From contig CAZTOW010000023.1 of NCBI GenBank assembly GCA_964615375.1, positions 79,798 through 143,797 on the forward strand: a stretch of DNA of 64,000 nt, read 5' to 3'. This DNA comes from CAZKWG01 sp964615375 (GTDB lineage Bacteria; Myxococcota_A; UBA796; CAZKWG01). The notes under the pieces were generated by a model. It did no database searches. It saw only the letters and a list, made by a program, of their open reading frames with translations, and was not told where the DNA came from. Positions 8,417-16,438 of this stretch are shown here, one piece after another. Both the position numbers and the translations under genes were made by a program. Numbering within the stretch: the first letter of the stretch is position 1; each line of letters begins with the position of its first letter.

Positions 8417-8773
8417 ATGGCCACACAGTCCCGCCGTATCCTGGACCGTCAGACGCTCGTCACCGGCGACGCGATGGATCTCACCGAGGCGACGGACCTC
8501 GCGGAGTACAGCACGCTGGAGATCGTGATCACGGTGCACACGGCGGACACGCCCGAGGCGGGCGCGAGCGCCGCGGAGCTGGTGGTGCGGCACGCGCCCG
8601 TGGCAGAGGAGGACGGCTGGCTGGACTTCGAGACCGCCGTGACCGTGGATCTGAGCGTGGCGGGGAAGACCTGGCGTCACATCTCGTCGTTCACGCGCTT
8701 CCTCGGGTGGTCGGTCTCGGGGAGCCTGGCGTCCTCGGCCGTGGTGACGCTCGACGTCGTGGCGAAGGACTGA
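8417..8773 (+). CDS. Hypothetical 118-residue beta-rich protein
   Basis: ATG 8417 follows a GGAG ribosome-binding site. The product has no signal peptide, no membrane segment and no Cys, and alternates hydrophobic and polar residues as beta strands (TLEIVITVHTA, AAELVVRHAP, FETAVTVDLS, SSAVVTLDVVAKD). It may be a small beta-sandwich protein, but no family was recognised. It lies between two lipoprotein genes on the same strand, with 4 bases to the next start, so it is probably part of the same transcript. Confidence 0.65.
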   Translation: MATQSRRILDRQTLVTGDAMDLTEATDLAEYSTLEIVITVHTADTPEAGASAAELVVRHAPVAEEDGWLDFETAVTVDLSVAGKTWRHISSFTRFLGWSVSGSLASSAVVTLDVVAKD

Positions 8774-8777
8774 GCCG

Positions 8778-9266
8778 ATGGCGCCGACCCCGGGTCGCGT
8801 TCATCGGGTCCTGATCGGGCACACGCCCCTGGTCCTCTCCCTGCTCACGAGCTGTGGATTCCGCCCGGAGGAGGGCACCTACGCCGTCACCGACGTGATC
8901 GGTCGGCTGGAGTGCTGGCAGACCGGGGAGACGGTCACGACGATCGAGGACGAGGGTGGCGAGCTGGTCGTGAGCGGCGTGGACCGGGAGCTCTTCAACC
9001 TCCACCTCGGGAGCTGCCCTGGCGGGATGTGCACCACGCTCGACGTCTCGTGCGTGCTGGGCGAGGTCGGCGAGCTCGCGTTCGCATGCGATCCGATCAT
9101 CGACGCCGACGATCAGATGTGGGGCGTGAGCGGGGTGTGGCTCTCGACGACGGCCTTGCAGGCGCAGCTCACCTACGACTCCTGCTCGGAGGGGCGGTGG
9201 TACGGGGACTGCGCGTGCCTGGGGGACTGGTTCTTCGACGCCGCGCTGGCGGGGGTGGAGGGCTGA
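8778..9266 (+). CDS. Lipoprotein, distant member of the tandem family
   Basis: The product has 162 residues with a lipobox (LSLLTSC) near residue 26. Mature features echo members A and B: an early EEGTYAVTDV strand, paired Cys, a CDPIIDADDQMWGVSGVWLS segment matching the SATGVWLSDT region, and an ending rich in Trp and Asp (GDWFFDAALAG). It is therefore a diverged fourth copy of the family. It is followed by a strong hairpin at 9282-9305, which probably ends the cluster transcript. Function unknown. Confidence 0.7.
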   Translation: MAPTPGRVHRVLIGHTPLVLSLLTSCGFRPEEGTYAVTDVIGRLECWQTGETVTTIEDEGGELVVSGVDRELFNLHLGSCPGGMCTTLDVSCVLGEVGELAFACDPIIDADDQMWGVSGVWLSTTALQAQLTYDSCSEGRWYGDCACLGDWFFDAALAGVEG

Positions 9267-9281
9267 TCATCCGAGAGCGGC

Positions 9282-9305
9282 CCCCTCGGCCCCTGCGCCG
9301 AGGGG
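9282..9305. terminator. Hairpin between convergent genes
   Basis: CCCCTCGGC, loop CCCTGC, GCCGAGGGG: a perfect 9-bp stem with a 6-base loop between the convergent stops at 9266 and 9315. There is no long T tract, but the position fits a bidirectional terminator. Confidence 0.65.
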
Positions 9306-9314
9306 CTCCAGCCC

Positions 9315-10409
9315 TCAATCGTCGTACGCCGGGGGCCAGACCCCCCGGTCCAGGAGCGGCAGGACCCGGAGCTCCACCTCGCCCGCGGGCAGGCCGGCGG
9401 GGAGGGCGAGCGCCTCGGGCAGGGGGAGCACGGGCCGACCCAGGATCCAGCGCGCGCCGAGGCCGCTGACCCGAGGGCGGGCGCCGACCACCCAGGACGT
9501 CCCCACGGCGGGCTGGGCGAGGACCACGCAGGAGGCGCCCTCGCAGCGCTCCCGCCAGGCGACGATCTCCTGGATGTGGATGGAGCTGCTGCGCTCGCCG
9601 GCGCGCAGCTCGAGGAAGCCATCCGGGCTCAGGCTCACCTGGTCGGGGACGCGGATCTCGGCCGGCGGCGCGGGGGCGGGCGTGGCGGGCCGGGTGGTGC
9701 GGGGGCCACCACTCCCCAGCACGGGCAGCTCCCCGAAGCGGTCGACGAGCCCGTCCAGGCCGCGCGTGAACGTTCCCCAGGGCACGTCGTCGTCGATCGT
9801 GAACACCAGGAAGGGCGAGGTGTCGAGGCCGCTCGTGGCGGCCAGGAGCTCGTCCACGGTCGGCCAGGGGTCTCCGCCGGGCGGGAGCGGCGCGCGCACG
9901 AAGAGCGTGTCCGTGTATCCGGCGCCGATCTCGTCGGAGCGGAGGTGGACGGTCAGCGGCGGCCTCCCGATGGCCGCGCCGATCCCAACCTCCCGCCCGA
10001 CCGCGGTGGGGACGGCCCAGCCGCGCGTGGCGTCGGGGGCCTCCTCCAGGTCCCAGTGGGTGTAGCCCAGGGTCTCGAGGGTGTAGAGGGCGGGGCGGAT
10101 CTCGCCGAAGGTGCGCGTCGGAGCGACCCAGATCCGGGCCCGGCACTCGCCGGGGAGCCCCTCGCCGACGGACAGGCAGGGCCCGCCGAGGGCCTCCTCC
10201 AGGGCGGGGATCGTCCTGGTCTGCGGATCCTCCGAGGGGTCGAGCCGTGTGCGCCCGAGGCACAGCACGCCGTCGGCGTCCATCACGAGCCGCGCCGAGC
10301 CCTCGGGCAGCGGGCCGGTCGCGCGCGCCCACTCGGGCGACGGGGGCGCGCAGGCGGCGAGGCAGGCCGCCGCGAAGAGGCCGCTGAGCCAGCACCTCGC
10401 TCCGATCAC
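9315..10409 (-). CDS. Lipoprotein of unknown function
   Basis: The GTG start at 10409 is chosen because AAGGAGGAGG lies just upstream and a lipoprotein signal follows at once (GLFAAACLAACAP). The product has about 364 residues. The central part (TVDELLAATSGLDTSPFLVF, then DDDVPWGTFTRGLDGLVDRF) faintly resembles the periplasmic ExbD-type fold found in several myxobacterial lipoproteins, but this is weak. A Pro/Ala linker at about 230-245 separates it from a C-terminal half with a Cys pair (RCEGASCVVL). It is monocistronic and convergent with the lipoprotein cluster. No enzyme motif was seen. Confidence 0.7.
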   Translation of the reverse strand: MIGARCWLSGLFAAACLAACAPPSPEWARATGPLPEGSARLVMDADGVLCLGRTRLDPSEDPQTRTIPALEEALGGPCLSVGEGLPGECRARIWVAPTRTFGEIRPALYTLETLGYTHWDLEEAPDATRGWAVPTAVGREVGIGAAIGRPPLTVHLRSDEIGAGYTDTLFVRAPLPPGGDPWPTVDELLAATSGLDTSPFLVFTIDDDVPWGTFTRGLDGLVDRFGELPVLGSGGPRTTRPATPAPAPPAEIRVPDQVSLSPDGFLELRAGERSSSIHIQEIVAWRERCEGASCVVLAQPAVGTSWVVGARPRVSGLGARWILGRPVLPLPEALALPAGLPAGEVELRVLPLLDRGVWPPAYDD

Positions 10410-10526
10410 CGCGCCTCCTCCTTCTGGTCGACCATAGCGGACGCCAGGGGTTCCCGCTGAGGCTTGACGTTCGCGGGGCATCGGTCACCATGGTGTCCAT
10501 CCCGTCCTCTCGCAGGAGCACGCCTC

Positions 10527-11537
10527 ATGCGCCTCGACCACGTCGTCCACGCCGCCCTCTTCTCCAGCCTGGGCACGCTCGGTGCGGGGTGTGCGTTCTG
10601 CCCCCCGCGGGACGTGGACGAGGATTTCGACGAGCGCCGGTCGATCTCGCAGATGGACGTGGACTCCTATGTGGCCCTCCACGGAGCGCCGCCATCGAGC
10701 TGCGAGGAGCTGTGTGAGCTGGCCTTGGAACGGATCTTCTACGATGACATCGAGGAGCTGGACGTCCGCTCCTGCGCCACGGACATCGAGCTTCCCCTGG
10801 AGACAGGCTCCGACACGGGCGACACGGCGACGGCTCCTGACCAGGGTGAGCTCGGGGAGGTCCACTGCGCTGGCCACATCGTCGGTGTCTACGCTCCCCA
10901 TTGCAAGGGCCGCCGGCCCCTCGGCCACCGCGCGCGGCGCTCCGCGGGCGCCGACGAAGCCGGCCTCGCGCTGGCGGAGATCGCGACCCTGGAGGGCGCG
11001 TCCGTCCTGGCCTTCGAGGAGCTGGCAGGGTGGCTCGCCGCGCGGGGGGCTCCCGACGACCTCATCGCGCGTTGCCGTGCCGCCGCGGTCGACGAGCGCC
11101 GCCACGCCCGAATCTTCGTGGCGCACGCGCGCGCGCAGGGCGGAAGGCCGGCGCGGCCCGTGCGAGATCCAGTGGAGGTGGATCTGCTGGGCGTGGCCCT
11201 CCACAACGCCGTCGAGGGATGCGTCCACGAGAGCTGGGCTGCGGTGGAGGCCCACTGGCAGGCCGTCCACGCGGAGCCCGAGCTGCGTCCGGCCTTCGCT
11301 CGGGTCGCCGCGGACGAGACTCGGCACGGCCAGCTCGCCTGGGATCTGCAGGCCTGGCTCCTGAGCGGCCTGAGCGAGGAGCAGCGCGCGACGGTGCTCG
11401 CCGCGCAGGGGCGCGCCCTCGACGCGCTCCCCGGCGCCGTCGGGCTCCGGTCCGGGCAGCTCGGCGAGCCCGCGGGCGGCTCGGGCCGGGCGCTCGCTGA
11501 GCGCTTCGTGGCGGGGATCAGATGTGAACAGATGTAG
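10527..11537 (+). CDS. Lipoprotein with C-terminal ferritin-like di-iron domain
   Basis: ATG 10527 follows an AGGAG ribosome-binding site. The product has 336 residues with a lipobox (GTLGAGC) at about 12-18. Residues about 25-125 are a Cys-containing acidic region. From about 140 a four-helix domain carries the carboxylate/histidine pattern of ferritin-like di-iron proteins: EIATLEGASVLAFEE, DERRHARIF, HNAVEGCVHESWAAVEAH and DETRHGQLAWDL, that is two Glu-bearing helices each followed by an ExxH/DExRH helix. It is probably an envelope-bound iron or redox protein. The lipid-anchored ferritin-like layout is uncommon. The stop codon lies inside a small inverted repeat. Substrate unknown. Confidence 0.75.
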   Translation: MRLDHVVHAALFSSLGTLGAGCAFCPPRDVDEDFDERRSISQMDVDSYVALHGAPPSSCEELCELALERIFYDDIEELDVRSCATDIELPLETGSDTGDTATAPDQGELGEVHCAGHIVGVYAPHCKGRRPLGHRARRSAGADEAGLALAEIATLEGASVLAFEELAGWLAARGAPDDLIARCRAAAVDERRHARIFVAHARAQGGRPARPVRDPVEVDLLGVALHNAVEGCVHESWAAVEAHWQAVHAEPELRPAFARVAADETRHGQLAWDLQAWLLSGLSEEQRATVLAAQGRALDALPGAVGLRSGQLGEPAGGSGRALAERFVAGIRCEQM

Positions 11538-11546
11538 TCTATCTGT
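11528..11546. terminator. Inverted repeat over the stop codon
   Basis: ACAGAT-GTAGTCT-ATCTGT is a 6-bp stem with a 7-base loop containing the TAG stop of the ferritin-like lipoprotein. It could act as a weak terminator. Confidence 0.35.
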
Positions 11547-11599
11547 GATTCATGCGGATAATAGATGAGCACTTCGCGCCCCGCGGTCGAGGTTCGGAT

Positions 11600-11675
11600 T
11601 CCGGAGCTGAATAATTCGAGGTAATATCCGGCGAATCAAACAAAATATATAAATATATTAAATTGTAATTGCCGA
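11600..11675 (+). promoter_or_regulatory. AT-rich tract upstream of a secreted-protein gene
   Basis: About 75 bases with very low GC content lie in an otherwise GC-rich genome, 150-220 bases upstream of ATG 11821. It contains the palindrome AATATAT-AA-ATATATT (11644-11659) and several possible -10 hexamers (TATATT, TAATAT). The most likely use is an UP-element or nucleoid-protein-bound promoter region for the gene at 11821. No single -35/-10 pair stands out. The rest of 11538-11820 shows no gene. Confidence 0.4.
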
Positions 11676-11820
11676 TCGGTTGCAATCTCGTCCTGCTGGT
11701 ATACGCTCTCGGTGTGGGTCAGATTCCCGGGGGACACGAACAGATCCCCGGCGGCCCACCGGGCGGCGTGCGTCGGCACGGCGCCCCGAGCTCGCGTCTC
11801 ACCCCCGAAGGAGGTCCACC

Positions 11821-12879
11821 ATGCCTCGTCTTCCCTCGCTCGCCATCGCGCTGATCGTCGGCCTCTCCAGCGGCGCTCAGGCCGCGCCCATCGCGCCCAC
11901 CCCGTTCTCGGGGTTCGGGTACGACGTGAACTACTGTGACCTGAACGGTCTGTGGAACGAGTACGCGGACAACACCTTCCCCGGAGCGGGCCTGGACTGG
12001 TACAGCACGCCCATCTCCGCCCCCGGCAACCCCTGGCAGCAGGTCAGCATCGCCGCGAGCTCCGGGAACTGGGAGCGCAACGGCAACGAGTGCTCCTTCG
12101 GCTGGACGACCTTCCCCTGGGACGCCCTGACCCTGGACACCTACGGGCCGATCACGCCGATCACCTACACCCCGCAGGGCGGATTCGTGGGCGAGGACGG
12201 ATCGTCCACGCTCTGGCGGGCCGGCGATCTGCGCGTCTACAAGCACGAGTACTGGGGGGCGGCCGATCGCGGCGACTACAGCGATGGCCTCGCGCTGAGC
12301 AGCGACAGCCAGTCCCTCATCATCGACATCACGATCACGAACATGGGCTGCGAGGACCAGAAGGTCTACTTCATGCACGGCGTGGACCCTGACCAGGACG
12401 TCTCCTCGGCGGGGGAGTACCGCACCTGCAACGACACCACGCCGTCGGGCAACTTCGTGTTCAGCGAGGGTCTGAGGACGGGCATCGTGACCGCCTATGG
12501 CCGCTGCGACGAGGCCAATGACCGGCTGGGCCACACGGTGTGGAGCACGGACGCGACCGGCGCCTTCTTCAACGACGAGGGCTACACCTACAACGACTAC
12601 ACGCAGCACATCAACCACTTCGCCGTGGTGCCGGCCCTGGACAGCGTGACCTTCACCTTCATCTTCGTGACGGCGGTGACCAAGGAGGACGCGCTGAAGC
12701 GCTACTACGCGACCCGCGAGGAGGTCTGCTGCGACCCGGACTGGGACGACTACGAGCGCGACCGGAAGTACCTGGCGGGCCTGGGCGAGTGCCGGTCCGC
12801 CACGGACACGGGGGCCACCGCGTCGAAGGCCGCCGCGGGCTGGCTCTCTCCGAACGAGGAGAGTGACAGCACGCGCTGA
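11821..12879 (+). CDS. Secreted protein of unknown function
   Basis: ATG 11821 follows AAGGAGGTCCACC, an excellent ribosome-binding site, and opens a typical Sec signal peptide (LAIALIVGLSSGAQA, cleavage near residue 21). The mature protein has about 330 residues, rich in Trp, Tyr and Asp, with scattered Cys pairs and beta-strand character (QSLIIDITITNMGCEDQKVY, then SVTFTFIFVTAVTKEDALKRYY). The C-terminus is Ala/Ser-rich with no anchor. No family was recognised; an extracellular sugar- or protein-binding role is possible but unproven. It is preceded by an AT-rich control region and followed by a strong terminator, so it is a monocistronic, probably well expressed gene. Confidence 0.75.
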   Translation: MPRLPSLAIALIVGLSSGAQAAPIAPTPFSGFGYDVNYCDLNGLWNEYADNTFPGAGLDWYSTPISAPGNPWQQVSIAASSGNWERNGNECSFGWTTFPWDALTLDTYGPITPITYTPQGGFVGEDGSSTLWRAGDLRVYKHEYWGAADRGDYSDGLALSSDSQSLIIDITITNMGCEDQKVYFMHGVDPDQDVSSAGEYRTCNDTTPSGNFVFSEGLRTGIVTAYGRCDEANDRLGHTVWSTDATGAFFNDEGYTYNDYTQHINHFAVVPALDSVTFTFIFVTAVTKEDALKRYYATREEVCCDPDWDDYERDRKYLAGLGECRSATDTGATASKAAAGWLSPNEESDSTR

Positions 12880-12889
12880 GCGTTGGAGG

Positions 12890-12934
12890 GGCTCGGGCAG
12901 CGTCGTGCTGAGGGCGCTGCTCGAGCCTTCTCGT
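12890..12934 (+). terminator. Strong hairpin terminator
   Basis: The left arm at 12890-12902 (GGCTCGGGCAGCG) pairs with the right arm at 12915-12927 (CGCTGCTCGAGCC) through 13 pairs including one G-U. TTCTCGTT follows, and the hairpin lies 10 bases after the stop of the secreted-protein gene. Confidence 0.75.
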
Positions 12935-13228
12935 TGAGGGGTGGGGCTGGTGGCCTCAGTCTGGGGAGCCAGCTCTGCTTCTCCAGGCGGAGTCGACGCG
13001 AGCGTGGGAGTGGCGGGACGAGGTCTCATCGCCGCGCGTGAAGGAAGAGGAGAATGCGAGTGTCACCTGCCCCGTGAATGGGAGAAGAGGCAGTATAAAG
13101 GGCTCCCTTTTGTGATTGACAAACAGCGTTACGGCTGCCCAGGCGCCCGTCTGCATAATCTGGCAATGCGATTGACAATCTATGCAGGCCACGTAGAAGT
13201 ATCCTTCTATGGCCAGTTTTCCACGACA
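12935..13228 (+). other. Structured intergenic region with several inverted repeats
   Basis: No convincing gene lies here. The second half is AT-rich and holds AAAGGG-CT-CCCTTT (13097-13110), two TTGACA hexamers (13116-13121, 13172-13177), GATTG-A-CAATC (13070+100 to 13180) lying within the larger pair CTGCATA (13151-13157) / TATGCAG (13181-13187), and a hairpin GGCCA-CG-TAGAAG (13187-13199), loop TATC, CTTCTA-TGGCC (13204-13214) followed by AGTTTTCC. The last hairpin resembles a terminator for plus-strand transcription, and it also lies 15 bases past the stop of the minus-strand gene at 13229. A small plus-strand RNA is possible. Confidence 0.4.
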
Positions 13229-15514
13229 CTAAAAGCTCTGCTCGAACCGCAGCACCAGCCGTGGCGCTCCGCCCAGCAGCGACCGGCTCCCCCACAGCGG
13301 CTGCGCGGCCCACACGCCCATGAGCGTGGGGCGCGCGCCCAGGATGTCCCAGACGGTGGCGACGCCGGCGGTCCAGCCGGCGGCCTGGAGGGGGTCGGGC
13401 TCGGCGCGGAGCCAGCCGCCCTCCAGCCCCGCGGAGAGCTGGACGTCGGAGAGCCAGGCGACGCCGGCGGGGAAGCTGCGGTTCTTGAGCGCGAGCCAGC
13501 GCAGCTCGAGCTCGCCGCCGGCCTGCCGGTCGCCCAGCGCGACCCCCGGCTCCAGCCCGGCGAGGCCGAGCCCGAGCTGGCGGTGGGGCAGCAGGCTCTC
13601 CGCCGCCCCCGCCCCGCCGCGCGTCGCCAGCACGAGGCGGCCCCCCACGGGCAGGAGGCCGGTGGCGCCCGCGCCGATGGAGCGCCAGGCGAAGCTGTCC
13701 CCGCTGAGCCCCGCCCCGCCGCTGAGCCTCAGCCGCAGGCCGTGGCGCGGCAGCAGCAGGTCGTCCCGGGTCTCGTAGACCGCCCAGAGGAGCCCGTCCC
13801 AGACCAGGGCCCCCGCGTCGGTGGAGCTGTACTCCGGGTCCAGCAGGGAGGGGCCGAAGGCTACGCCCAGGCGAAACGGGCGGGCGCGCCGGTCCAGGAG
13901 CGGGCCCCAGTAGGTGAGCGCGTAGGCCTGCACGCTGGCGAGGTCGCGCGCGTCGGTCTCGGCCGAGACGCCCCACAGCCAGCGCGTGTTGTACTGCTGG
14001 CGGAAGGTGAGGTCGGCGAAGCCCGAGATCCTCCCGGAGTTGAGGTCGAGCTCATAGATCCACGCGCTGACGATGGTGCCCCAGCGGGCGGGCCAGGTGT
14101 CGCCGCGGACGCTCTCCTGGTGGGCCAGGCCCTGGGGGTCGAGGGCGACCCGGTTGGGGCGCACGGGCCAGCGCCAGGTGTGGCGGGAGGGGCCGGGGGG
14201 CGCGTCCCAGGAGAGCCGCGCGCCGTCCACCTCCAGCACGACCAGCTCGGGGGGCGCGTCGGCCGGGGCCTCCCGGGTCACCTCGAGGATCGTGGAGCCG
14301 TCCTCCTCGTCGGGGTGCACCGTGAGCTTCAGGTCCTGGTCAGGGCAGGGTGCCTCCCAGGCCAGGAGATCCGAGGCGGGGACGCCGTTCTGCTCGGCGG
14401 CCTCGGCCAGCGTGCTCCCCTGGACCAGGGCCTCGGCCAGGGCGAGGGCGCGCTCCTCGCCCACCCGCGCCTCGATCTTGCGCGCGGCGGCGGCGGGCGG
14501 CCCGCGGGGGACCAGGATCTCCAGGAGATCGTCCTCCACCGGATCGCCCGGGTGGGACTCGTCGAAGAGCTCGGAGTAGTAGGGCAGGTTCCCGTCGTAG
14601 AGCAGCTCGTCGATCTGCGGGATCCAGGCGAACCAGCCCAGGAGCTCGCGGGGGTTGGCCTCGGTGCGGCGCGCGTCGGAGAGGATGTCGGCGGCGATGG
14701 CGCGGGCCCAGGGGTCGTCCACTGGGAGCGTGGCCTCCAGCATGGCCTGGCGGGTGGCGGCGGCATGCAGGCGCCAGAGCCCGTCGGTGAGGCGCAGCGC
14801 GTGGTCGGAGAGGAAGAGCTGGTCGGGCCCGGCGCGGTAGAGGCGCCGGTACATGGGCGTCTCCACGACGACGAGCTGGGCGGCCTCGGAGAGCGGCCAG
14901 GCCTCCTCGAAGAGCTCGCCCAGGCGCTCCTCCCAGCGGCGGCGGCGCGGACCGGTCTCCAGGATGACCAGCTCGCCCACGGGGAGGGGCTGGCGCACGA
15001 CGTGGCCCCGCGGCAGCACGGCCAGGGAGAGGCGCTCGGAGCGCCCGGTCCAGCGGAGCTCGTCGCGGCCGACGGTGCCGTTGAGCGCCCCCAGCGCCCC
15101 GGGCGGGAGTGTGAGCACCACGTCCCAGTCCACCGGGACCAGCGCCCCGCCGCGCAGGGGCTGAGGGTGCCAGAGCCCGTTCAGGAAGAGCCCGCGCCCG
15201 GGGACCAGCCCGGCGGCCCCGTAGCGGCGGGGGATGATCGCCGTGAAACGCCAGGTCTCCGGGTCCTCGGGCGAGCGCTCCAGGTGCAGGCTGCCGCGCT
15301 CCGGGCGGGCGGGCCAGGTGCGCCGCGCCGACAGGTCGTCGTCGGGCATGGGCAGGCGGGAGAGCGCCTCGGTCCAGCCCAGCCCCGGCCCGCGCACGGT
15401 GCCCTCGATGAGGCCGAGGCTCGGGTCCACCGTGGCCCGCAGCACGACCTCCTCCGCCCAGGCGCCGCGGCCGAGCAGGAGGATCAGGGCCGTGAGGAGC
15501 GGGAGCAGACTCAG
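13229..15514 (-). CDS. Outer-membrane beta-barrel protein with large N-terminal domain
   Basis: The product has about 761 residues if translation starts at CTG 15514, which overlaps the upstream stop (CTGA). That start gives a clean signal peptide (LLPLLTALILLLGRGAWA). The first ordinary start codon, GTG 15445, would cut the signal off. The N-terminal half has beta-rich segments and an acidic stretch near MYRRLYRAGPDQLFLSDH; it may be a peptidase-MA-like domain but no HExxH motif is present. The C-terminal 350 residues alternate as membrane strands and end in Phe (RLVLRFEQSF), the usual outer-membrane assembly signal, resembling Omp85/surface-antigen barrels. It is co-transcribed with the barrel gene upstream (15511-16374). 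Function unknown. Confidence 0.7.
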   Translation of the reverse strand: MSLLPLLTALILLLGRGAWAEEVVLRATVDPSLGLIEGTVRGPGLGWTEALSRLPMPDDDLSARRTWPARPERGSLHLERSPEDPETWRFTAIIPRRYGAAGLVPGRGLFLNGLWHPQPLRGGALVPVDWDVVLTLPPGALGALNGTVGRDELRWTGRSERLSLAVLPRGHVVRQPLPVGELVILETGPRRRRWEERLGELFEEAWPLSEAAQLVVVETPMYRRLYRAGPDQLFLSDHALRLTDGLWRLHAAATRQAMLEATLPVDDPWARAIAADILSDARRTEANPRELLGWFAWIPQIDELLYDGNLPYYSELFDESHPGDPVEDDLLEILVPRGPPAAAARKIEARVGEERALALAEALVQGSTLAEAAEQNGVPASDLLAWEAPCPDQDLKLTVHPDEEDGSTILEVTREAPADAPPELVVLEVDGARLSWDAPPGPSRHTWRWPVRPNRVALDPQGLAHQESVRGDTWPARWGTIVSAWIYELDLNSGRISGFADLTFRQQYNTRWLWGVSAETDARDLASVQAYALTYWGPLLDRRARPFRLGVAFGPSLLDPEYSSTDAGALVWDGLLWAVYETRDDLLLPRHGLRLRLSGGAGLSGDSFAWRSIGAGATGLLPVGGRLVLATRGGAGAAESLLPHRQLGLGLAGLEPGVALGDRQAGGELELRWLALKNRSFPAGVAWLSDVQLSAGLEGGWLRAEPDPLQAAGWTAGVATVWDILGARPTLMGVWAAQPLWGSRSLLGGAPRLVLRFEQSF

Positions 15515-16374
15515 TAGGCGACGCCCAGCGCGAACGAGGTCGTGGGCAGCATCCCCGGCGTCCAGGCCCCGCCCAGCCGCGCGTAGACGTCGTTGCTCTG
15601 CACCTGGATGCCGAGGCTCATCGCCAGCTTCGTCCAGCCCTCGTCGCAGACCTCAGCCCCGTCGTCGTTCTGGAAGCAGGGCTCCGAGTGGATGCCCAGC
15701 GAGTCCTGCTCGAAGTCGGAGAGTCGCAGGGTGGAGCTGACCCGGTTCATGCCCACGCCCAGGAAGGGCGAGAAGGTCCCGTGGTTGATCCCCGCGAGCT
15801 GGCTGATGCCGAGCGTGTACCCGATGGTGGCGGAGGCGTCCATCACGCCCACCTGCAGCTCGTCGTTGCCCACGTACTTCGTGTAGCCCAGCTGGATGGC
15901 CAGATCCGGCGCGTAGCTGCGGTAGCCCTCGATCAGCGCCCAGCGGCCGTAGCCGCCCACCACCGTCTGGCGGGAGAAGGCCAGATAGCCCACGCTGCCG
16001 CCCACCTCCAGCGAGAACGGCAGGCCCTTGCGCACGTTCAGGCTGGGCACCCAGATGACCCGCGTGGGGTCGCCGTCGGTGCTGACGCGCTGCCAGGACG
16101 TCGGGTCGTCCGCGTCATAGGCGCGGATGAAGGTCGCGTTGTTGGTGAGGCCGACATCGAAGCCCGTGACCCCGAGCGTCTCCGCGGGCAGCAGCGCCTT
16201 GTTGGCGATGGCCACGCCGAGCGTCTTGACCACCTCCTGATAGGCGCCGCTGGTCAGCTCGGTGTCGGAGACGGCCTCGCCGTCCCATGTGCCGAGCTGG
16301 CTGATGGTGATGTCGTCCAGGTCGCCCGCGAGAGCGGTGCTCGACCAGAGCAGGGCGAGCGTGAACACGCGCAT
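15511..16374 (-). CDS. Predicted outer-membrane protein
   Basis: ATG 16374 follows AGGAGAGG and starts a Sec signal (MRVFTLALLWSSTALAG). The mature protein has about 270 residues with amphipathic strands (FSLEVGGSVGYLAFS, LAIQLGYTKYV, GTFSPFLGVGMNR, YARLGGAWTPG) and ends ALGVAY, an aromatic C-terminus typical of barrels. A Cys pair sits in a probable loop (CFQNDDGAEVC). It overlaps the next gene by four bases, so the two outer-membrane proteins probably form an operon. Not assigned to a known porin family. Confidence 0.7.
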   Translation of the reverse strand: MRVFTLALLWSSTALAGDLDDITISQLGTWDGEAVSDTELTSGAYQEVVKTLGVAIANKALLPAETLGVTGFDVGLTNNATFIRAYDADDPTSWQRVSTDGDPTRVIWVPSLNVRKGLPFSLEVGGSVGYLAFSRQTVVGGYGRWALIEGYRSYAPDLAIQLGYTKYVGNDELQVGVMDASATIGYTLGISQLAGINHGTFSPFLGVGMNRVSSTLRLSDFEQDSLGIHSEPCFQNDDGAEVCDEGWTKLAMSLGIQVQSNDVYARLGGAWTPGMLPTTSFALGVAY

Positions 16375-16438
16375 CGAGAACCTCTCCTGTGGACGAATGC
16401 TATACGGCGACGGGCATTCGGACAAGGGCGCCGGGCGC

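Noticed and set aside
12941..15517. 858-codon plus-strand ORF
   Set aside because: Antisense shadow of the outer-membrane barrel gene; the minus strand has a signal peptide, barrel strands and terminal Phe.
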